Below the pieces are notes generated by a model. It saw only the letters and a program-made list of their open reading frames with translations. It was not told the origin of the DNA and did no database searches. From the IMG/VR virus record IMGVR_UViG_3300042546_000752, positions 1 through 30,374 of that record: a DNA stretch of 30,374 nt. One strand, 5' to 3'. This stretch comes from a virus. Of the stretch, positions 5,785-13,463 are shown one piece after another. The stretch's first letter is position 1. The number at the start of each line of letters is the position of its first letter. The position numbers were made by a program, and so were the translations under genes.

Positions 5785-8148
5785 TCACTCAATCTCATCA
5801 TTAAATTCTTCTTTAAATGCTTCGTTGAAATCTACTGATTCACGACGCAAATCTTTGTCTGCTGTGTGGTATGTTTTACCCTTCGTAATATACGAATTCA
5901 CACGAGCATGACCCCATTGTTGTGGGGTTGTTCCTGGACGGTGACCCGAATTCCAAGCCGCAACTCCACGGTTATACACTTTACGAAGTGTTCCGAGAGA
6001 AACACCCGACTTCTTGGCTTTTGCAGCCAATGAAGTATCGGCTTTACCTTCTTCGATTGCTTCTTCGGCAACTCTTGGTAGTTCTCTGTATGATTTTGCT
6101 AGAGTTTTTGAAGGTAGTTTCTTAGCAGCTTTACGACCCATTTGAAGCGCAGATCCAGCAAAAGGAACTTTGCCGCTAATTGCAGCATTGACACCAGCCT
6201 GACGCATTACAGCATTTTTCTTTTGTTTATTAACGTCAATTCTTTCGTCTAAATGAGTTTCTTCTGCATACACAGTTCGAACTCTTTGTGCGTTTGGGCG
6301 CATTGAAGTGATTCTGGTTTGCTTATCTAATTTTTTAAAGAATGCTCTTGCATGAGCATGACTAAATGCTGGTTTTTTCACCTCTGGTTTCTTTCTTTTC
6401 ATAAAGTCCAAGAAACCTTCGCGCTGAGTTTGAGGTTGTTCAACTTCTTCCTTACGCATCTTGGATAAATTATCATGGAATGCTTTTGCTTTTACGGGAT
6501 CTGTTTTTGCAAGTTTGTCGTAGATCTTTTTGTTGTTCTTATCAACTTCTGTTTGTGTGCCTAAACGCCACTCTGCGCGCCAGTATGATGGCTTGAGTTT
6601 CTTTTGGGCTTCATCGAGTTCGACTTCTTCGTTTGTCTTAGCGGCTTGCTTCTTTGCATATTCTGCACGAGCCTGAGCCAGCATTTCCTCGCCACGCTTA
6701 CGGCTGGCATCGCTTGCAGTTTTTTCTCTGTCAAATGCACGACCCAACTTTTCTGCTGCACTCATACGGCGAGCTTCATCAATAACAGGACCATCATGTT
6801 CAACGCTATCGCCAACATATGTACGACCTGGTTCATATACAGGAAATGGTCGTGCTGGTTGAGATGCATTGAACTTTTTTGTCAATTGTTTTTGAGCAAA
6901 TTTTCGTGCTTTATTAGTGTTGCCAAGTTTTCTGAGTGGATTTGGGTCACCAGCTTTGTCTGTTTTTACGGCAGCGTCAACGGTTCTCATCGTAAAGGGT
7001 CTTTTTTCTTGACTGACTTTTAGATACTTTTTGTAATCGACCTCATCCACCTGCTCGACTTCTTCATCCATTCGCTTCTTTACTGCAAAACCGCCTTTAG
7101 GTGAGAGTTTCTTGTTATGCTTTTCTGGATCGTAAATATTTGCAGTACCATCTTTTTCTGACTTTTCAGTTTTTGGATTGTAGTGCATTACGCTACCAGA
7201 GCGACCGAAAGAAACTTTCTTTTCTTCGTGCAAACGAACATTGCTAATATGAGTTTTGTATAGTGGCTTGTGTGTGCCGCCACCAAGAGAAGATTGACTG
7301 TGATCGCTGCGGAAATAAACGTGATTATCTTTAATCTTTTCTACAGTGCCAGTATTTTGACCGCCTTTAATTGTTACAACGCGATCGCCAACTTTTGGTT
7401 CAGGGCGAGCTTTATTCATTGCAGCCAACACACCTGCGACTTTACTTTCGTTTTTCATCGTTTCTCCCAAACTCTTAAAATACTGTACTTGTCTTTCTCT
7501 TTTCATTGCGCCAGCTTTTGTATCGTATGTACCAAGATTGCGTCCTGTCTTTTTAGACACAAGACGAAACTTGCCATCAACTTTTACAATTGACTCGTCC
7601 ATCTTTGGACTTACACCTTTGAATTCTCGCTTGGCGTCTTCATTGTCCCAATATGCACAACACATTCTTTCAGTTACGAAATCATGAATGTCTTCATGAT
7701 TGCAGTAGGCTTTAATCTTTACGTTAGCCTTTCCTGGTAGCGTTACCAAGTCAACATGCTTTGCCATTTCAACATAGGCTTCGTTTGGTGCTTTCAAACC
7801 ACCAAACTCGTTTAGTTCGTTTTTATCAACTGGCTTCTCTGATTCCTTTACCCAGTGAATGCAATTAGCGCAGTTTGTTCCTTCAATCTTTTCTGGTGCA
7901 CCTTCAATTACAATACCAATTTCCTCACTAAACATTTTATGAAAACGTTTAGTGTATTTGCTTGGTTTTGTTTTTGCAGTTGCATCGCCAGGAGCAGGTT
8001 TATATGCTCTTGAATCTTTGTCTGAATACTTGCTCATTTTTTTCCAATGAGCAGCGCGAGCCTTTGCTGTGGACGTGCTAAGACCAGCCACATACTTTTT
8101 AGGTAGCCCCGATTCTTTGTCCTTTGTCACTGAAGGAAACTTTTTCAT
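5785..8148 (-). CDS. Multi-domain head-cluster protein, 787 aa (DUF5872- and DUF5824-like ends)
   Basis: A mosaic of small phage domains joined by acidic linkers. Residues 5-70 resemble DUF5872 (SGLPKKYVAGLS, ARAAHWKKM, PAPGD, TKPSKYTKRF). Residues 88-170 hold a Cys cluster (C93, C96, C149, C163, C164) that could bind zinc or Fe-S. Residues 190-226 carry the phage motif SKKTGRNLGTYDTKAGAMKR and 250-307 a KOW-like module (VGDRVVTIKGGQNTGTVEKI). Residues 705-766 resemble DUF5824 (SGVSLGTLRKVYNRGVAAW, TTPQQWGHARVNSYITKGK). EEVEQVDE (362-369), EEVELDE (507-513), EEVEQ (567-571) and EETHLDE (629-635) punctuate it. It overlaps the upstream kinase fusion gene by ATGA. It is probably a processed internal head protein (inference). 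Confidence 0.78.
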   Translation of the reverse strand: MKKFPSVTKDKESGLPKKYVAGLSTSTAKARAAHWKKMSKYSDKDSRAYKPAPGDATAKTKPSKYTKRFHKMFSEEIGIVIEGAPEKIEGTNCANCIHWVKESEKPVDKNELNEFGGLKAPNEAYVEMAKHVDLVTLPGKANVKIKAYCNHEDIHDFVTERMCCAYWDNEDAKREFKGVSPKMDESIVKVDGKFRLVSKKTGRNLGTYDTKAGAMKRERQVQYFKSLGETMKNESKVAGVLAAMNKARPEPKVGDRVVTIKGGQNTGTVEKIKDNHVYFRSDHSQSSLGGGTHKPLYKTHISNVRLHEEKKVSFGRSGSVMHYNPKTEKSEKDGTANIYDPEKHNKKLSPKGGFAVKKRMDEEVEQVDEVDYKKYLKVSQEKRPFTMRTVDAAVKTDKAGDPNPLRKLGNTNKARKFAQKQLTKKFNASQPARPFPVYEPGRTYVGDSVEHDGPVIDEARRMSAAEKLGRAFDREKTASDASRKRGEEMLAQARAEYAKKQAAKTNEEVELDEAQKKLKPSYWRAEWRLGTQTEVDKNNKKIYDKLAKTDPVKAKAFHDNLSKMRKEEVEQPQTQREGFLDFMKRKKPEVKKPAFSHAHARAFFKKLDKQTRITSMRPNAQRVRTVYAEETHLDERIDVNKQKKNAVMRQAGVNAAISGKVPFAGSALQMGRKAAKKLPSKTLAKSYRELPRVAEEAIEEGKADTSLAAKAKKSGVSLGTLRKVYNRGVAAWNSGHRPGTTPQQWGHARVNSYITKGKTYHTADKDLRRESVDFNEAFKEEFNDEIE

Positions 8149-9599
8149 TTTGTTTCTTCTTGCACTGCAGTTGATGTTAAACCAATACCGCCTGTAGGCA
8201 CAGCACCCATTCTTCCATCAAAGTAACTGCTCATTCCAGACTTTGCGACAGAAACAGGAGTTAAATCTTTTAACTTCTTTTTCTTAGGCTTCTTATTTTC
8301 TTCTTCGCCGATGGTTGGCTCAGCAGACCTGGCAACGGCAATGCCGCCCCCTCTTGCATCTCCCGAATATCCTTCCAATGGACTCTGTTCTTTTCTTCGA
8401 ACGCCTTTCTTTTTATCTTCATCAGCGATTTTTTCAGCTTGCGAATAATCTTTAACATCATTTGTCACTTGTCCTGGTGTTAAATGTTTAATGAAATTAG
8501 CAGCGTCATCCGCGCCTGCCTCTAAAACTTTTTCGTCAAGAAAACGTTCAACACCTTCTGACAATTCTCTCAACCAACCTGCAATTTCACTCTTACGAGT
8601 TTCTTCAGCAATAATAATATTTTCTGAGTTATCGTAAATGAAGAATGTTTTGAATTGTTCAAAGAACAAATTCATATTTGCAACTGACGTTTGATACCGT
8701 TGTGAACGAACTTCTTCATTAAAGGTCTTTGAGCCTTTTGTGAGGCGGAAGTTGTTACGATTGCGAGAAACTTCATCTGAAGTATAGACGAATACCATGG
8801 CTGTATCATAACCCATGGCTTCAAGAATTGCTTTTGAAACGATAATCTTTTCTTTATTCTCAGCAGTGCCATTAATAATTACAGATGGATGATCTTCAAG
8901 TTCAAGAAGATTCTTCTGTTCTAGAATTGCTTTGTTTAATTTATCGAGACTTAATTCAATTAAATTGTGCTCATTGAACACTGAATGAATAAGAAAATCT
9001 TTACCGCTTCCTGGTCCACCAACAAGGAAAATTGCTTTATAACTTTCTTTTAGTTTACTCATGCCTGCTTTTACCTTGTCATGTATATGTGCGCCAAGTT
9101 TCTTGTCGCTATATTTTGAAATAAATTCGTCTCTTTTTCCAGCAGCAACTAATGCTCGATGTTTAGAAGCAGATTCTCCTTCTTCTCCTTCTGAATCTGG
9201 ATCGCGATGACCTGCTGATTTGACTTCTATCTTTTTAATTTTTGGGAATTCTTTTGCACGATACTTGTTCAATAACTCTTGATATTCACCGACACGATCC
9301 GAACCAGCATGAATCGTGACGTGAGTATGACCCTGCTTTTCCATATGCTGCATAGCATGAATGATGGTGCGGATCTTTGGGTGTGAAACGACGTTTGCCT
9401 TCGGAAATAGTTTACGAAGTGCATGAACTTTATCCCCATGAGACAAGGGATTGCTACGGCTATCTTGCGTGTGGGTTGGGAAAATATAGTGTGTCCCGCC
9501 TGTTTTTTCGGCGTGCTCCATCGCACCGTGGACGACTCTTCCGTGACCTTCTTCTGTTGGAGGGTTAAAACGACCCCATACTACTGTTGCTTTACTCAT
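8145..9599 (-). CDS. Cytidylyltransferase-like nucleotidyltransferase fused to a P-loop kinase
   Basis: The first domain (about 1-165) carries the nucleotidylyltransferase signature GRFNPPTEEGH (9-19) and a late SASKHR (143-148) in the place of the family's ISSTxxR. The second (about 185-335) starts with Walker A GGPGSGKD (194-201) and looks like a small ATP-binding kinase. A lysine-rich, low-complexity tail of about 130 residues follows, including RFLDEKVLEAG. Cytidylyltransferase-like proteins are known in cyanophage head regions; the substrate here is unknown. I start at the ATG at 9597-9599. A TTG at 9618-9620 would add 7 residues, but it lies only 7 nt from the AATAAATA box, whereas the ATG has the usual 28-nt spacing. 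A NadR-type NAD salvage enzyme is an alternative. Confidence 0.82.
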   Translation of the reverse strand: MSKATVVWGRFNPPTEEGHGRVVHGAMEHAEKTGGTHYIFPTHTQDSRSNPLSHGDKVHALRKLFPKANVVSHPKIRTIIHAMQHMEKQGHTHVTIHAGSDRVGEYQELLNKYRAKEFPKIKKIEVKSAGHRDPDSEGEEGESASKHRALVAAGKRDEFISKYSDKKLGAHIHDKVKAGMSKLKESYKAIFLVGGPGSGKDFLIHSVFNEHNLIELSLDKLNKAILEQKNLLELEDHPSVIINGTAENKEKIIVSKAILEAMGYDTAMVFVYTSDEVSRNRNNFRLTKGSKTFNEEVRSQRYQTSVANMNLFFEQFKTFFIYDNSENIIIAEETRKSEIAGWLRELSEGVERFLDEKVLEAGADDAANFIKHLTPGQVTNDVKDYSQAEKIADEDKKKGVRRKEQSPLEGYSGDARGGGIAVARSAEPTIGEEENKKPKKKKLKDLTPVSVAKSGMSSYFDGRMGAVPTGGIGLTSTAVQEETK

Positions 9600-9625
9600 A
9601 TTTTTACCATCTGTTGGCAATAAGA

Positions 9626-10795
9626 TTATTTATTCTTCCTTCCTTTTAGAAGATTTTGTCGCGCGAACTCTTCGCGATCGACTAATTTTGTGGGGTGACC
9701 ATTATGAACCATTACAAATCCCTCAGGCTTGGTAGCCTTACCTTCAATATGATGCTCAAATTCAGCGGAGGAAGATAACGTATTTACCAAAGCATTTTTA
9801 GCCTTTTGAATGGCGTGGTGGATTTTAAATGCTTGAGATAGATGGCGATGATTGCGGTTTACGTCGTTATTGAATGCATTAAGGGCTTCGTGTTGCTTTA
9901 ATTTACCTTTTTGAGTCTTTTTCTTCTCAATTTCATTCTCGAAACGATTGGAAACAAAGGAACGATAACCCTCTACGCTCGGTTTAGTACCTTCTCGGAC
10001 AGTATGATTGATGTATCGATCTAGGTGCTCGCCGTGTGAACGAACCACGTGATACATCTCAGGATGAGACGCCTGATGATGGCGAACTGCGGCTTTGAGG
10101 TAAGTATCGAACTCTTTTTTATTCTTTTCGGAATGTTCCGCAGGTTTAACGCCTGGGTGAATTAGATGAACATCTGAATGAGAACCGAACTTATCGTGGT
10201 CGACGTCGAATCCAGCGGTCATATCGCTTAAATCCGATCCGTGGTATTTGGTATGAACGACCAAACCGATATGAGCCTTGGCTATCTTTTGACCGTGTTC
10301 TGAATCTGTAGGAGTAGAATAGGTGATCGTATTTGGAGTGAAATGATATTTTCCACCCTTTTTAGCCACGTCACCTTTGGTATACATTAGGTCGCCTTGA
10401 TAGACGCCGTGTTTTGGAGCAACTTTAGGGAGATGGCGTAGTGCGGTTTTGAGTTTTTCAACTAAACCTGGAGCGTGACCGTGGTTCTTTTCGATATCGG
10501 CTTCGGTATAATTAATTTTGGGGCTTTTGTTAAATGCAGACTTGCTGGCTACGAAAAACTTGCCCGTTTGTGGATGACGACCAAATACGAGCGAAGGAGA
10601 TCCGTCGTACTTGGTCGTCACTTTTGTTGTATTGAACGCACCGTGAAGTTTGTCGTTCACTGCCGAGAGAGCATCAACTGTGTGGTGAAATCCAGACTCA
10701 CCACCGTGAATAAAGTTATCTTCAGCGTGTGTTAAGTGTGTTAGATGCTTAACTGGTTCAATTTCTTCCGTTAGATAATTTCTAAAAGATAACAT
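9626..10795 (-). CDS. Ligase-like KxDG nucleotidyltransferase with capsid-targeting-like leader (DUF6267-like)
   Basis: This protein has the core of covalent nucleotidyltransferases (DNA/RNA ligases): motif I TTKYDGSPSLVFG with nucleophile K62 in K62-Y-D-G65, GVYQGDLMY (130-138) at motif III/IIIa, PEGFVMV (E358) at motif IV and TKLVD (K370) at motif V. I recognise it as the T4-like phage family usually named DUF6267. The leader MLSFRNYLTE|E aligns residue for residue with the T4 internal-protein leader MKTYQEFIAE, whose E10 precedes the gp21 cut. The long His-rich centre lacks other known domains. It stands alone behind an ACTAAATA box. Adenylyltransferase chemistry is predicted; substrate and packaging are untested. 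Confidence 0.82.
   Translation of the reverse strand: MLSFRNYLTEEIEPVKHLTHLTHAEDNFIHGGESGFHHTVDALSAVNDKLHGAFNTTKVTTKYDGSPSLVFGRHPQTGKFFVASKSAFNKSPKINYTEADIEKNHGHAPGLVEKLKTALRHLPKVAPKHGVYQGDLMYTKGDVAKKGGKYHFTPNTITYSTPTDSEHGQKIAKAHIGLVVHTKYHGSDLSDMTAGFDVDHDKFGSHSDVHLIHPGVKPAEHSEKNKKEFDTYLKAAVRHHQASHPEMYHVVRSHGEHLDRYINHTVREGTKPSVEGYRSFVSNRFENEIEKKKTQKGKLKQHEALNAFNNDVNRNHRHLSQAFKIHHAIQKAKNALVNTLSSSAEFEHHIEGKATKPEGFVMVHNGHPTKLVDREEFARQNLLKGRKNK
9627..9634 (-). promoter_or_regulatory. Late-promoter-like box (AATAAATA) before the nucleotidyltransferase/kinase gene
   Basis: AATAAATA, 7 of 8 to the T4 late consensus, overlaps the last codons of the ligase-like gene and ends 28 nt before the ATG at 9599. 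Its spacing supports that ATG over the upstream TTG. Confidence 0.62.
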
Positions 10796-10831
10796 TAAAA
10801 TATACTCTCTCCGCTCTGTGGGATATGAGTA

Positions 10832-10839
10832 TATTTAGT
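10832..10839 (-). promoter_or_regulatory. Late-promoter-like box (ACTAAATA) before the ligase-like gene
   Basis: ACTAAATA keeps the TAAATA core of the T4 late element. It lies in the 54-nt non-coding gap after rmlD, 37 nt before the ATG at 10795, followed by GGAGAGAG as the ribosome-binding region. Confidence 0.6.
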
Positions 10840-10849
10840 TTCTTTTAGA

Positions 10850-11626
10850 TTACTGCTTCATCTTAGCAATTGCTTCAGCTAATGCTTCACGCACTGGACG
10901 CATTGCAGGATGGGCTGGAATTGTGCAGGTTGAACGCGAAGCCAACGTAGCAGCTTTGAATTCTTCCTCAGTAAACCACTGAACGTTCTCCAATCCCATC
11001 AATTCAACGAGTTCATGCATATTGACCGAACCTTCGTTGACGAGATTTACAGGACCTGTTTCGCCCTTTTCGATAAGATCACAGGCAACGCGAACGGCTT
11101 CGTCGAGATCCGTAAGAGAGTTTTGACCTGAGTCAATCAACTTACCAGTCTTGGCATAGTTCATTACCTTTGTGAGATAATTCTTCTTTTCATTCAAACC
11201 AGTGAATGGCATACGAATGCGAAACACAAGAGCACGATCCTTCAAGTAAAGATCTGAAACGCCCTTGGTAACGGAATAGATGCTACCGAAGTAATTTGGA
11301 TCTTCGTTTACATGAGTGATCTCGCCTTGGTAAATGCAACCGCTCGAGAAGTGAGCCAACTTTGTCCAGCCTCTGTTGCATGCATCAAGAAGTAGGGCTG
11401 GGAAAATGGCATTTGCTTCTGCCGTTTCTTCGCGTTGCAACTCACAAGCATCAACGTTTGGTGAACCAGTCATGCCTGCGCAATTTACCACCCACTGATA
11501 CCCACCGTCAGTAGCCTCTTCAAGAGCATCTTCATGGCTACAATAAGTTACAATATGACCTCGTTTGACGAGTTCATTGAAAACTTTTTTACCTGTCCAT
11601 CCACGACCAACAACTAGAATTTTCAT
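10850..11626 (-). CDS. rmlD: RmlD-like NAD(P)-dependent dTDP-sugar reductase (SDR family)
   Basis: An extended short-chain dehydrogenase/reductase that would reduce a dTDP-4-keto-6-deoxysugar. Residues 2-14 give the nucleotide-binding glycine motif (KILVVGRGWTGKK). The catalytic set is visible as HFSSGCIYQG and Y-S-V-T-K-G (YxxxK). At 258 aa it is a little shorter than bacterial RmlD (about 290-300 aa). I use the ATG at 11624-11626 because GAGGTG precedes it by the right distance; a TTG at 11638 is less likely. It follows rmlA with coupled spacing. With no rmlC nearby, the product may be a 6-deoxysugar other than rhamnose. Another SDR epimerase/reductase is possible. Confidence 0.82.
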   Translation of the reverse strand: MKILVVGRGWTGKKVFNELVKRGHIVTYCSHEDALEEATDGGYQWVVNCAGMTGSPNVDACELQREETAEANAIFPALLLDACNRGWTKLAHFSSGCIYQGEITHVNEDPNYFGSIYSVTKGVSDLYLKDRALVFRIRMPFTGLNEKKNYLTKVMNYAKTGKLIDSGQNSLTDLDEAVRVACDLIEKGETGPVNLVNEGSVNMHELVELMGLENVQWFTEEEFKAATLASRSTCTIPAHPAMRPVREALAEAIAKMKQ

Positions 11627-11634
11627 TTTACACC

Positions 11635-12513
11635 TCAACTATAACGACCCATAGATATGATTTTATCAAGATACTTACCATAATCAGATTTTGAATACTT
11701 CTTAGCGGCATTCGATAACTGATGTTGTGTAATCCAAGCATTACGATAAGCAATTTCCTCTGGGCATGCAATCATTGTGCCAGTTCTTCTTTGAACTGAA
11801 CCCACAAAGGTTGATGCTTCAGCAAGAGATTCAAAAGTGCCTGTATCAATCCAGGCAATACCACGATTTAAATATTCCACCTTACAGCTATGATCTTTCA
11901 TGTAGATATTGTTAATGTCGGTGATTTCAAGTTCACCACGAGCAGAAGGAGCAATTTGCCACGCATAATCTACGACGTTATTGTCGTAGAAATATAATCC
12001 TGTCACAGCATAGTTTGTTGGAGCAACTTTTGGTTTCTCAAGAATTGCAACTGGATCGCCGTGTTCGTTCACTTCAAGAACACCGAAACGTTCTGGATCC
12101 TGAACATGATAGGCGAACAAAGTGCAACCTTGATTGTTTTTGGCATAATTGAAGCGATTGATTAAATCATTTCCGTAGAAAATGTTATCGCCAAGAATCA
12201 AAGCAACTTCGTCTTTACCAATCCATTTCTCAGCAATACGAAAGCACTCAGCAATTCCTTTTGGCTCTAATTGAACTGCGTATGTAATGTTTAAACCCCA
12301 TTGCGACCCATCTTTGAGCAAACGTTTAAATTGCTCAGCATCATTGGGTGAATTGATGATCATAATATCGCGAATACCAGCAAGCATTAGCGTAGTGAGC
12401 GGATAGTAAACAAGTGGCTTGTCGTAAACAGGCAACAATTGCTTTGATGTCACTTCAGTGCATGGATACAAACGAGTGCCCATGCCACCAGATAAGATTA
12501 TTCCCTTTCTCAT
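11635..12513 (-). CDS. rmlA: Glucose-1-phosphate thymidylyltransferase (RmlA)
   Basis: Makes dTDP-glucose from glucose-1-phosphate and dTTP, the entry step to dTDP-6-deoxysugars. The N-terminal signature KGIILSGGMGTRLYPCTEVT and KQLLPVYDKPLVYYP is nearly canonical. LILGDNIFYG (metal/nucleotide site), EKPKVAPTNYAVTGLYFYD and the GELEITDINNIYM segment follow in the family order. At 292 aa it has full family length, with no sign of damage. ATG overlaps the rmlB stop by ATGA, so rmlB-rmlA-rmlD form one translationally linked unit. It competes for dTTP, which a phage cell would have in quantity. High confidence. Confidence 0.95.
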   Translation of the reverse strand: MRKGIILSGGMGTRLYPCTEVTSKQLLPVYDKPLVYYPLTTLMLAGIRDIMIINSPNDAEQFKRLLKDGSQWGLNITYAVQLEPKGIAECFRIAEKWIGKDEVALILGDNIFYGNDLINRFNYAKNNQGCTLFAYHVQDPERFGVLEVNEHGDPVAILEKPKVAPTNYAVTGLYFYDNNVVDYAWQIAPSARGELEITDINNIYMKDHSCKVEYLNRGIAWIDTGTFESLAEASTFVGSVQRRTGTMIACPEEIAYRNAWITQHQLSNAAKKYSKSDYGKYLDKIISMGRYS

Positions 12514-13457
12514 TTATACCACTCCAATGTTTTTTCAAGACCCACAATAATATCTGTTTTTGCTGACCAGCCAAGTTCCTTTTGAATCTTTTCAGCGTTC
12601 ATTGCATATCTAAAGTCATGACCTTTACGATCACTCACAAAATTAATCCATGACTGATACATGTTGATTGGTTTGCCCATAATGTCAAGAATCATAGCAA
12701 CCATTTCAAGATTACTTACTTCGTGACCGCCACCAATATTATATCGCTCGCCAGATTTAAAGTTTTTACCAATCTCAAGTAAAGCCTCGCAATGATCTTC
12801 GACATATAACCAGTCACGAACGTTTTGACCTGTGCCATAAACAGGAACAGGCGTATTGTTTTTGATATGCCGAATTACAGTTGGGATAAACTTTTCTTTG
12901 TGTTGACGAGGACCATAATTGTTCGAGCAATTGGTCACAATTGCATCAATCTTATGAGTATTTACATAAGACCGAACAAGATGATCGCTGGCGGCTTTAG
13001 TTGCCGAATACGGATTGCGAGGATTGTATGGAGTTGTTTCCATAAATGGAGGATCTTCGCGAGTCAAACTACCATATACTTCGTCAGTTGAAATATGAAC
13101 GAGTTTACCGCCATATTTTTTGATGCACTTTAAAATGTTGTGAGTGCCATTAATATTAGTGCTGAGGAAAACATCGTCACCGTCAATAGAATTATCAACG
13201 TGAGACTCAGCAGCAAAATGGTAAGTAATTTCTGGTTCATAACGATTGTACAGTAAATCTAGATTTTCATGATCTCTAATATCGACGTGTTTCAAAGAAA
13301 CACGCCAATCGTCCAAATATCCTTCTAGGTTTTTGACATCTGCTGCATAAGAGTTATTGTCAATAATAACAAGTTCGTCTGAGGGATATTTTTTAAGGTG
13401 AGCGATTACAAAATTAGAACCGATAAATCCCAAACCACCAGTCACAAATGTAGTCAT
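12510..13457 (-). CDS. rmlB: dTDP-glucose 4,6-dehydratase (RmlB)
   Basis: Converts dTDP-glucose to dTDP-4-keto-6-deoxyglucose. The protein begins with the Rossmann glycine motif VTGGLGFIGSNF, then has HFAAESHVDNSIDG, ISTDEVYGSL (catalytic Thr-Asp-Glu) and Y-S-A-T-K-A-A-S-D-H (YxxxK). RDWLYVEDHCEA and YNIGGGHEVSNLE complete the family set. At 315 aa it is near the usual length. GAGG lies 6-9 nt before the ATG. CATAAATA inside the end of the upstream gene, 33 nt away, could serve as a late promoter for the rml unit. Confidence 0.95.
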   Translation of the reverse strand: MTTFVTGGLGFIGSNFVIAHLKKYPSDELVIIDNNSYAADVKNLEGYLDDWRVSLKHVDIRDHENLDLLYNRYEPEITYHFAAESHVDNSIDGDDVFLSTNINGTHNILKCIKKYGGKLVHISTDEVYGSLTREDPPFMETTPYNPRNPYSATKAASDHLVRSYVNTHKIDAIVTNCSNNYGPRQHKEKFIPTVIRHIKNNTPVPVYGTGQNVRDWLYVEDHCEALLEIGKNFKSGERYNIGGGHEVSNLEMVAMILDIMGKPINMYQSWINFVSDRKGHDFRYAMNAEKIQKELGWSAKTDIIVGLEKTLEWYK

Positions 13458-13463
13458 AAAACC

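Noticed and set aside
8145-9599. Calling the nucleotidyltransferase/kinase fusion NadR
   Set aside because: Domain order fits, but the motifs differ (no clear ISSTxxR; P-loop GGPGSGKD) and the basic tail and location are unlike NadR.
9600-9620. TTG start adding seven residues to the kinase fusion
   Set aside because: It has no Shine-Dalgarno and is 7 nt from the late-promoter box; the GxF nucleotidyltransferase strand begins just after the ATG at 9599.
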